From Blastobasis lacticolella (taxonomy: Eukaryota > Arthropoda > Insecta > Lepidoptera > Blastobasidae): 64,000 nt of DNA. The position numbers and the translations under genes are program-made. This document shows positions 33,851 through 45,800 of this stretch, in pieces. The first letter of the stretch is position 1; each line of letters opens with the position of its first letter. Below the pieces are notes generated by a model. That model did no database searches and was not told the DNA's origin. It was given only the letters and a program-made list of their open reading frames with translations. Location of the stretch: positions 7,548,563-7,612,562 of the forward strand of contig LR990048.1 of assembly GCA_905147135.1 (NCBI GenBank). The letters are read 5' to 3'.

Positions 33851-36800
33851 CTAATCATCCAACTGAGTCAAACTAGCGACTCCTCTGTTAATCCAATGTT
33901 TCTGTGGTATGTCTGATCTCAATGTAATGTACATGACAAAGTTACTTGAATGTCCTGTAGTTGCGAGTACACCTTTTCTTTCACTTGTCTTGTATATCGG
34001 GCAGAAGTAGCTTGGTGGTGGCTTGAATTGCTTGATCAAAGCTGGTTGGAACCAAATTATAGGGATTGTGTCAAACAGGATCTTGGGGTACGATTCATCT
34101 AGCTGCATTGTCTCACGATTCCACCGTGCTCCTTCTAGATACAAACCCTGTTGAGAAATAAATATTCAACTTAATGTAAGGACTGCCATTTTCTGTTGTG
34201 AAAAATACCTGCAAAGTGAAGAATCATTAAAAAAAAATTTCATGAATTTATAAGCACTAAAAACTAAAAAAAACTTTTTGTGCATCTGGTACTTAGTGTT
34301 TATGTATGTGTTAAATAACGGAACTTCGTAAAAATATCAATAAAAAGTGTAATGAACATAAGATAAAGTGTAATTATCACAGTGGCGAAAAAGGCGTGAC
34401 ATGACGTTATCTTGTATGTATGAACATACTATATTAAACATCACAAATGGCACACGTGCACAAACTTCTGACTCTCCATGCACAGACTCACCCATACAAA
34501 GAAACTGTGTTCCTTTTCTCGACTATCCAAATCCTGTGTTTGCTGCTTGTGTTAACATTAAATAATACATTTTCATAATCATAATCATTTATTAATTTGT
34601 GGTACACAGGTTATTTAGTTGTTTCTTTAATAATCTTTTATAGTTTTATGAATTTATTGTGACCTGAGCTATCAATTGACATAAAAACATAACTCCTTAA
34701 GTGGGAATCGAACCCACACTGAAATCAACATTCTTAATCAGTAAGCATATAATTCCACGAATACACACCTTACAGTAGACTCCAAATGTGGGTTCCGAAG
34801 GCACTTCATGCTCCATAGTTGTGATTTTGAATTCAAAATGCACCTGATCGATCGGGATATGGTTGTGACGTGAGTAGTTCTGCAGCACACCAGTCAAGAA
34901 TGACTGTGTGAAGTAGAATCCTGAGATCCAAAACACTATCGGTGGCCCCTCGTCTATCCAGTCTTGTAGGAACTTTAGCCTAGAGGAGAAAATGTGAATT
35001 TAAAATTCTGTTAAGGTTTAATATTATATCCAGACTGCTTTTTCCGCACTTGGACTTTTTTTATGTCATACAGTAGGCAAAAGCAGTCCATCTAATAGAA
35101 ACCCCTGTCTATAGACATTAGCAACACCAAAGGGTAATGCCAACACATTGCTCTGGCAGCAAAAAAGCAATGCCCCTCCACTGCCACTCCTTTGTATGTG
35201 ACTCATCATTGTATTATATTTAAAGCGTAACTCTTGTTGTCGGCTTTGTGAGATGCTTCTGAGAATGCCCAAGACGGGCTGAAGTGGCGAAGAAACTGCA
35301 GGAAAGCGGAACCTGGCATAAGCCGGGTTTGACCGCTCGGATGAAAATGTTGTAAATAGATACTAACTACCAGACTAACTTCTCCAGGACAGGCGTTAAC
35401 TTGTATTGAAAAATTAAAGACATTTATATTTACTCCCTACGTTCACAGTGACGACGATGTCGGAGCATGTGCTGGACGAGGAGACGTGGCCCCAGGAGGC
35501 CGAGGCCGCCATCAACGACATCCGGAAACACGTCAAGTTCGGAGAGGTGTCGCGAGTGCTCAGGAACTCCAATCAGAGGATCTTCATCAACCTCACGACC
35601 CTCGAGAACCTCAACTACTGCATAGAGATGTCCGCGGCAGGGTTCCGCGTCGTCGGCAGAAAGTTCGACGACACGAGCCTCTCCATGATAGAGAACATGA
35701 ACTACGAAACCCCATACGCCTTGCTGAACAACATAAGCCAGAAGTACAGAGAATCTTTCGGAGGAGAGCTCATGAGTAAACTTCTGGATCTGGCCAAAAA
35801 CAGCGAAGGTTGAAATAATTGGGGGTGGAATTTCAACTTTTCGATAACGAGCTTAAAGGCTTCTGTAGATGCTTCTCTTTGATTGTTTTCGCTTTCTGGA
35901 GTATAATTTGAACTAAGTTATAAATGTTGGAAGTCATCTACCATAGCCCTGTTATTGGGAGAAGCCTTGAGACTTGAATTTACTAGCTTTAGATAAAATG
36001 TGTCAATGTTAAACTTGTCAGTATTTAGCTGTGCTATATGTTATTATATTGTAGGTGTAATTATGTATTTGTTACCTAATTCGGGATCGGCCTTTATTGC
36101 ACTGTCGTAGGTATTGTGGGTCCAACTTGCAGGTACGGGCTCCCATTAGCCTGGCCATATCATCACCCACCGCATAATGTAACGTGATCAACGACATACT
36201 GTGTAGGGGGACCCTTCTAAATCATTAGATCTAGATAACGATTATTTAAATTCGTGAAATGTGGAGGTGTCGGCGTAACTTTGCGTCTTAGACACACTGA
36301 GTGAAGACCAGTACAACACAGACTGAGTACAAAAACGTATTTGGAATTTAGACTTAATATTTTAGTGTTTAGTTAATGTTGTGATATTAATAAACAGGAG
36401 TTTATTATAAAGCTTATTGTTTATTTATTCGAAATTAAATAAGGTGAATTACGAATACGTAGCGAGATTACCTATGTAATAATAGTAGCGAGACCCGGCT
36501 TATGCGCTTAATACACATTACTGAATTCAGTCAAAGGTTAGGTTAGGTTAGGTTAAGGCATTTAGCAAGTTAGGTTCCTAAATTTAGAAGCCTGCTTAGA
36601 AACACATTTAGGAAGGTGTAATAGCATTTAGTAAGTGACTTAATTCAGATGGGCGTTCAGAAGCTTATTTTTTCTGTGTGAGTTTAATCTTGTAATATTA
36701 GGCAAACCATTTTGTATGTTTATTAATTAAATGAAATATAAAAACCATACTAATGCCTTTTTAGAGATTTCATATTACACAGAAACATTAATCGGGAGCG

Positions 36801-39800
36801 TCGGTGCCCTAGTGGTTAAGTGGTTAGACTAGTAAGGATTCTCAGTGCTGCCATGTGCTTTTACGGTGTGTAAAATCATCATGATGAAACTAGCACATTC
36901 AGGCGAATGTATAACTATGGATCAACCTGGTCAGGTTTCCCTGTTAACAGGGTCACGGGAGATCACCACTGTTATTACCTGATGTGCCAAATCCAGACTC
37001 ATGGTCAAGGCGGATTACGGGCCCTCGCGTGCGAAAGCACAACCGGGACATTAACGCCAAGATGATCCCTTATTTATAAGAATCATGTTTGGTTTGATAT
37101 AATTGTAAAGCAGTGCAGTTTTCGAACGGCGGGAATTCAAAAGTACTGGAGCCATTCACGTACACAACACGTCCGACTTCGTAACGGTTCAACCAGTAAA
37201 TGAATTCAGAAACTGAATTTAGAATAGTGTACTCAGAAGCTTCTAAATTTAGAAGCCAGTTGCTTCTGAATTTGGTCTACTGAATTTAGGCATGTGTAAT
37301 AAGCGCATTAGCACACATCAAACTTCATAGGCTTGACGCTCATTGGCGGGACGGTACAAGGATCCTTCGGCATCCCTACTTGAAGCGCACACTGACGGCA
37401 ACATATGCCGCGGAATCCTTGGCCATGCCGAGACATGACCCGACCCTCTTCAACCTAAGGACCATAGGCAAGCCGAAGCTTACTATGACGTCCTGCTCGC
37501 GGAGAGGCCGTTGACAGATGCGCGTGCAGCGTAGGCGAATCCACGAGGTGATAGCTTACTTCGTAGACAATTTCAAATTTAACAACAATGAGGGATGAAG
37601 CGCGCGGGCTGCGGAGGACGTGCGCTTTCTTGCCTAGGCATCCCGAAGAACCGAAGATGCCCAGGCGTTTCAAAAACTGCTGAAACGACATGCTTAGGCA
37701 AGTTTAAAGCCGAAGTTCGCTTAAAACTTTTAAATTACATTCTTATTCATCCCAAAAATCCATTGATGTGCCGTGCAGCCAATGAGCGACGGGCCATAGG
37801 ATTACCCACTGGGATTGCTTGAAAATTTTATTAAAAATGGTCCAGCCGTTTTCATGCGAGTCCATAGAGAACATATGGATATGTCCATTTTTATCCCTAC
37901 TAATATTATAATTATTTTTAACACTTTGTGTTGTCACTTCATGATGGAACTCCATTATTATGAATGAAATCACTTTTTGTACACTAGTTCCACTTTATTA
38001 TACAATTTTATTAAATTGCAACCGGTTTCGAATTACTCATCTTCAGGCAATTATTTTATATTTTGATTACAAGCTATATGTAGGTACCGACAAATAATAA
38101 TTTAAAATTGATGTGGGTACGGACAGTATACAATAATGTTAGGATGTCACAGTGCAGAGAAATGTACAGTATGTCAACATAATACAAATTACAAGTAGTC
38201 AAATTTTTTTAAGGTATGTCGATTGTTATACATTTAAATAAATGGCAAACAATATAAATTATACCGAAGGTATGTCATTTAAAATAATTTAAAATAGGTG
38301 ATGTCGATAAGGAAATTTGGTCATTAATTATATTATCTTTCTTCATTCTGTTCACTTCTATAGCTTCTAGTCCATCTAGTCTACGTCCTTTCCCAGCTAT
38401 ATGAAGGTATTTTATGCCATTATCTGGGTTAAAAATATGGTTTTCCTTATTAAGGTGTTCCGCAAAGGTCGAGGTTTGTGTCTTTTTTTCTCCAGCTAGC
38501 TATATGTTCTTTGATTCTTGTTTTAAACTTCCTTCCTGTTTGACCTATGTATATTTTAGCACACGTGTCACATGTCAGACTATAAATTCCACTTTGATTT
38601 TCAATGGGTATTTTATCCTTATTGTTGCAAATCAAGGACCCCAGCGATTTTATGCTATAAAATGCAGTGTTTTGCTGATCGCTATTGCAAATTTTCCTCA
38701 ATTTGTGTGTGATAGGTCCAACATAGGGAATTGTTGCCCATCTTTTTGTAGGTTTGTTAATTTCTAAAGCCGCGGGTGCCAACATTTTCCTAGTTATTAC
38801 TCTTTGCTTGCGTATGAGAATATTGTTGGAAGGTGAATTTTTGCATTGCTTATACAAACAAAGAGATAACATAGGAGTACACCTAAAAATAATCCATATT
38901 GAATTAGGTGCTAGACTGCATGCATTAGAATTCGAGGTACTACAGAACACTGTCAGGGATGAAGTCAACATAATTATACACAAAATATTTCTTAACCAGA
39001 CGAAAAAATTGAATAAACTCAAAAAGGAACAAAACACTCAAATGGTCGACAGCGATGTACATCAGTTCTATACGAAGTTGCAGAATAGGACAAGCGTAAT
39101 ATTTAATGCCACAGAGAACAATATATTGGAAAAAGGGCTCAAATATTGCCCTAGTACAAAACTAACACAACAGGATATAGACGGTTTAGCAGCCGACCTT
39201 GCAGTTGCCACAATTGGGGATCAACGGTCTCAACAAGCTTGTTCACTACATCTACACAAAATCAACACATACAAACAAGAAAAATCTAAAGAAGAGAAAG
39301 TTACAAGTAATATAAGAAGGAAGATCGTGGAAAACAACCTAATAGTTACAAAAGCTGATAAGGGTAATACGGTAATCATTGCCAAAGTGGATGAATATAA
39401 GGAAAAAGTTCAAAATTTCTTGGAATCGGGACAATTTCAGGTGCTGAAAAAGGACCAGACTGAAAGATATAACAGCGAAGTCCGAAACCTGGTAACTTCC
39501 ACCGAAAGCATTCTCAATGCATTCCGAGCACCATACTTGACAGAGATGAACCCCAGGCCTCCTCGTTTACATGGATATTATAAACTGCATAAAGAAAACC
39601 AACCAATTCGACCAGTAGTTTCATACACAGGCGCTCCAGCATATAAACTAGCAAAAACAGTAAATAAACTGTACAAAAGCTTGACATCGTATAAATCTAC
39701 ACACACAATTAAAAATAGTGTAGATTTAATAGAAAAAATAAGCCATATTAAAGTTTCACAACAGGCGAAATTAGTGTCCTTTGATGTAAAGAATTTGTTC

Positions 39801-42800
39801 ACAAGTGTACCAGTCAAAGAATGCCTTCAAATAATAAATGAAAACCTACGCCAATCCAAACTTGAAGCACAAAAAATAATAGACTTAGAGGCAGCCATCA
39901 AAATTTGTCTAGATCAAAATTATTTTATATGGAACAAACAAACATACAAGCAAATGGAAGGTTTAGCAATGGGTAGCCCTTTGTCTCCTCTATGCGCTGA
40001 CATTTACATGGACAATTTTGAAAAAGAAATTTTAAATTCGAGATTCCGTGAACACATACAATATTGGTACAGATATGTCGATGAACAATATAACCTAAAC
40101 AGTGTATTAGATTTTATGAATTCCTTGAACCCTAATATTCAACTGACGATGGAAATTGGTGGAAAAACCATTAATTTTCTTGACATTACAATAGACATCA
40201 CGAACGATCAACATGAATATAAAATATATCGTAAAGAGACATATAGCGATAATATTATACACGCCACATCCCGGCATCCAGACAGTCATAAACATGCGGC
40301 TTTCCACGCGTTTATCCATAGATTATTAAGTGTACCAATGAGTCGAGAAAACTTTACTAAGGAGTTGAAAACTATAGAACGGATAGCAATAAACAATGGC
40401 TACTCCAAAAAACTAATAAACAATATTCTCATACGCAAGCAAAGAGTAATAACTAGGAAAATGTTGGCACCCGCGGCTTTAGAAATTAACAAACCTACAA
40501 AAAGATGGGCAACAATTCCCTATGTTGGACCTATCACACACAAATTGAGGAAAATTTGCAATAGCGATCAGCAAAACACTGCATTTTATAGCATAAAATC
40601 GCTGGGGTCCTTGATTTGCAACAATAAGGATAAAATACCCATTGAAAATCAAAGTGGAATTTATAGTCTGACATGTGACACGTGTGCTAAAATATACATA
40701 GGTCAAACAGGAAGGAAGTTTAAAACAAGAATCAAAGAACATATAGCTAGCTGGAGAAAAAAAGACACAAACCTCGACCTTTGCGGAACACCTTAATAAG
40801 GAAAACCATATTTTTAACCCAGATAATGGCATAAAATACCTTCATATAGCTGGGAAAGGACGTAGACTAGATGGACTAGAAGCTATAGAAGTGAACAGAA
40901 TGAAGAAAGATAATATAATTAATGACCAAATTTCCTTATCGACATCACCTATTTTAAATTATATATGATCAAACGAACTTCGCGAAGTTCGATCGATATT
41001 ATATGAGTCGCTTCATTCGAAGATATAAGATAATTCACAACGTAGTCCCTTTAGCCTACAAGGTAGCTTCGCACGTTTATTTAAAGTAAAATCGATTTGT
41101 TTTCAATCGATCATTTTCTTCGATCCTACGTATCGATACAGCCAGCCGCCATTATTACGTCATTCTTTTTAGAGATACTATGCGAAACTTCCCCACGCCT
41201 GGGAATATGGGCGGGCGGGTGTTATATCTTCGAATGAAGCGACTCATATAATATCGATCAAACTTCGCGAAGTTCGTTTGATCATATATTATATTTCGTC
41301 GCTTCATTCTTCAGATATAAGATAATTCACAACGTAGATGTTTGGAGAGGGAAGTTTTGCAAATTTTAAACAAAATATTAATTATTCATACATTTTAAAC
41401 AATGTATTAATTATACGGCATCAACCGTAAATTAAACATATTACATAATAGACACTGGTTAATTCATTATTAAGAAAGCAAACGGGTTTAACAAATCGGC
41501 CGACATCAGCGATCGGCCTGATATAATATCTGGCGAAAACGCGATGTGCTGGTCCTTGCGGCCACCGCATTGCGGGCCCCGCCGCGGACACGCCGCCGGC
41601 CCAGCGCCGGACACCGGACGCCGAGCACACCGAGCCACAGCACATGTACCCATGACACACTGCTCTCTGTCATCACCCTGCCAATCCATTGGCTAATGGT
41701 TTGTCCGTGACTTGTTTATGGTGTGGATTGCACGACAAAAAGAGATACTTAGTATGTGCCAGTACTGAGATGCTCGATTCTAATCAGATACTCCTCGAGT
41801 GTGATGGAAGGGGTTATGCGTAAATTAGGTACGAAAGAGCCTAGCGATACTAGCGACCTGACCCAAATGTTGTAACTAATTATGATTTTAATGCTATTTG
41901 AGGTGGTATTAATATTATCATCCTTAAAAGTGATAGCGTTTGTACCCTGTGTGTGTGTGTGTGGTACACAGGGCCAGTAATATTCCTAATGTTCTGGTTA
42001 ACTTTTTATTATGTTTTATTTATTCGGACGGGACCGAATTTGAAATGTTATCCAATACACTCTCGTGGATTCCAAGTGGCAGTATACCTAGGCAAGCTTG
42101 GATTGAATTTAAAAGCTCCTTTTAGTGATCGTTTAATTCGAACATCCTAACTGGGACCAAAATGGGATACGGAGCTGAACGATGATTGTTCAAAGTGTCA
42201 TACGAAGCATTCGTATTAAAACAATTACCTAAAATGTTATCACAAATTCGTTAGAATCTTTATTTGGATCAGTATTATTCTGCAATCAAAATTGCAAATC
42301 GAGAGAAGTGCGGCAAGTGAGAATGCATGAGATTAATCGCATTTACTGCGATAGCCTCCGAGTCCTGTCTGCCGGATAAATAGCGCTTATAGTCGGTATT
42401 GACGCGAGACATGAAATCGGTAATCTACCGATACCTCAATCATAGTCTGTCTAACAGTGTGGACCATCTATCGGTAAGCCGAGTCAGAGAGTTTCCACTC
42501 TATGTCCTTTACTCTCTTGAGTCCTCGTCAACCTTTATATCACATAACGAAATATGCCGCGCTAGATTCTTTGCATAAAGGTATTCAATACTTCCTTGAC
42601 AATTTACATAGCTGATAGCTGTGGTGTTATCTACTCGTACCAATATAGCACAATTATTATCGTATGATGCAATATTTTTAGGTTTAGTTTATCCAGTTAA
42701 TGGGATACTTGAGTTCACATTGCTTCCAACACCTGTTGACCCAATCGTCGCCATAGATGGTTCCCCAGTCAGCACGAGAGGCATAAGTGAAGTTCTCGTT

Positions 42801-45800
42801 TACATAATGAAGTCCTGAGGGACAATAAAGGGCCAATGTTTTGCGCCCATCAATTAAGATCCTCAAAGAACGTAGAACGGGGGGATATTTATGCTAAAGT
42901 TTAAGTAGCTATTATATTTTTAAATACATAATAACAATAGATAATAATTTTTGTGTGCAATCAGCTGTATTGTAGCGCTGGCCAAGCTGCTACTGACAGC
43001 GCAATAAGTTGAGCAAACTTATATTGTTCAACGGGGAAGAGACGTAAATATATACACTGATTGTGCTATAATGTCGCTTTTCTCCAGTTAAAAAAAAAAT
43101 TTAGTGAAATTTTCAAAATTAAAACATATAAACACTAGAATTTTACACATATTTTTAGGTTGCAAGTTGCTTTTGTTAACGTTGACTATGAATCCGAGAC
43201 ATTGAAGTAATCTGGGCCTCGTTAACATTGCTTAGACATTCCTCGAAGTCATTGCCAATGCAAATGATATCGTCTAAGTATAGCACGGATTTTGAGCCTT
43301 GAGACCTTAAGAAGGTGAAGACCTTAGTCATCACTTTAGTAAACCCTCGCGGGGCAACCGAGATACTAATACGGTAAGGCTGAAAAGTTGTAAATTCTGC
43401 CATCGAATTAAAGCTTTTTTCACAATTTTAAATTTATCATATTTAAAAATGTGTTTCTTTGAATTTATTTTGAAATGGCTCTGTGGTCCGATATACGTGG
43501 TCGGTATAAATTTATTTGTGATTTTAGATTAACGATGAATCTTTTTTCCCATTCGGTTTAGGTGCCGGGAATATTTTAGATAAAAATTGATTAGGTATGT
43601 GGGGCTGCCGCCTGCCCAATGCAAGGTGTTCGGCTGAACACTCTAAAATCGCACCCAAATCTACTAACATTTTAATGGACTAGGGGACTCCTTCTTTTTG
43701 TCAGGAGCAAAAAGTTTGGTATTGGTCAGGAGACAGAATACTTGTCTATACCAGGGGCAACATAGATATTGTGCCACAGACTTATAGAATGGGACTTCTA
43801 AACCGTCCCGAATCAATGCCAACAATTAATTATAAAATAATTGTCCGCGACCAACGTGGCGCACCTGAGTCACTTAGGTGACTATGTAGGCGCGGCTGCG
43901 GCGGTCGGCGGCTTCCGCGGCGCGGGGAGGCTGCTTGGCCGACGCTCGCTGCGGCCCGGTGACGGCCGGCGCGGGGGGAGCCGCCCATTTTCCCGCGCTC
44001 GCGTGGGCGAGCAAGGGGTATGTCGATGGAGCTAATTCGCACACAGTAATTCCGAATAGCGTTTCAAACATACAAGGACGACATTCAAGAACGCCTTATC
44101 GTTCGAGTCCATAAAATAAAGATCGCAAGAGTATGCGGCGGGCGTCACTCAGATATTTGACGGCGATGAATATGGTATTCTCCTCGTTGGAGTACGTGTT
44201 GCGGCGCGGATGACCGCAACGAAGGCGCCGAGTCGCCGCCGCGCCGTCGCCGCTTTCTTGTCGCGGCCGCGGGCGCTCTCGGTTATCGAGCCTAAACTTT
44301 ATTATTACGAAATTTTATTTTGTAGCCTGGGTTACTTTATGTTTTCCGGCACTAAATAACTCTTAAGGATCTTTTCCTTGTAAGGTAGTCACAATAGACT
44401 CATATTGTTATGTATTTTGTTCCCGTGCTCGGGTCCGTTGTGGATATTGGCTTCGAGGACCCGCACCAGCTGTGGGTCTAACTGTGCGCGGGCGCATCGG
44501 ACGGCACCGACGAAGGCTCTTTCGCTACTCTAGCGGCGACGGCGACCTGGGGCAGGTCTGTTGACGCCTCAGTAGCAAGTAATACCTCTCAGTAATTGCA
44601 TTCGGAGGTGTGTCGATGTCTAAAACCGCAGACAAATTCATATTATGTCCGTTTTAGAACAAACGAGTTTACGAGCGAGTGGTCGATTACACCCCCTACT
44701 TTACTAGTAGGTACTTAATGCCCCACTGTTTAAAGTATTATTCTCATCGTTCATCGAGTGTTCATAATATATTAAGGTGTTTGTATTGATCCCCGATCAA
44801 CTAAAAACCATTCCGAAGATAAAACCACGGATATGTGAAGAATGTGGGTATATCCACAAAATAAATCCGCACTGCCGATTCTCGATCGACGGTGGCGGGT
44901 AGGTAGATGTCATAGACCTCTAAATGATTCTTGATCATCAGCAGGTTGAGACACTTGGGATTATTGCACATTGCCTTCGTGATGGTTCACGACCAACCTC
45001 CAGGCTCTGTGTCGATACCGTCGTGTTGGTTCTCGACCAACATCCAGGTGAATATGCACATTGCCTTCGTGATGGTTCACGACCAACCTCCAGGCTTTGT
45101 GTCGATACCGTCGTGTTGGTTCTCGACCAACATCCAGGTGAATATGCACATTGCCTTCGTGATGGTTCACGACCAACCTCCAGGCTCTGTGTCGATACCG
45201 TCGTGTTGGTTCTCGACCAACATCCAGGTGTATAATTTTACCGTCGCGTTGATTCTCGACCAACGTCCAGGTTTTTACCATCGTGTTGACTCACGGCCAA
45301 CCCCCAGGTTTTACATTGAAACACTCGATGGATAAATTACACGTATCACATTAAGCGAAAATCGCGTAAAATAGAAACTTACTTAGTTTTAATCGGAATC
45401 TAAAGTATCTAAAAACCTCGATCATCACCAGGTTGAGAAACTAGATTATTGCATATTGCCTTTGTGATGATTCACGACCAACCCCCAGGCGGTGTATGCG
45501 TAGTTATTTGATATCGTCGTGTTGATTCTCGACCAACCTCCAGATGAAATTTTAATTATATTCTTCATTTTTTATTGTATATATGTCGCAGCCATCTGGT
45601 TAAATTAGCCATTTAATTAGAAGGCTAGTCCGTTAATTAAACGCCGGCATTCAATTGAATGGCTAAAGGACAACTAGCCAAGTAGTTGAGTGTAACGTGC
45701 AGCTACTTGGCTGAACGTTATTTAGCCATTTTGTTAATAGAATATATATGTTTGGTTTGAGTGACCATTCGTAAATTATATAACTTTACTTAAGATAAAA

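Noticed and set aside
38450..39037. Separate - strand gene of 195 codons
   Set aside because: It is the inverted arm of the Penelope-like element carrying a second copy of its C-terminus, not an independent gene.
41222..41288. Independent MITE of 327 bases at 40962-41288
   Set aside because: Its right inverted repeat is followed without break by the antisense of the far end of the element, in both copies. The internal complementary region of a DIRS-like element explains this; a MITE next to another element does not.
44924..45335. Overlapping ~100-134 codon open frames on both strands
   Set aside because: They arise because the 90-bp repeat unit is a multiple of three and free of stops in several frames. 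The translations are repetitive and unlike any protein.
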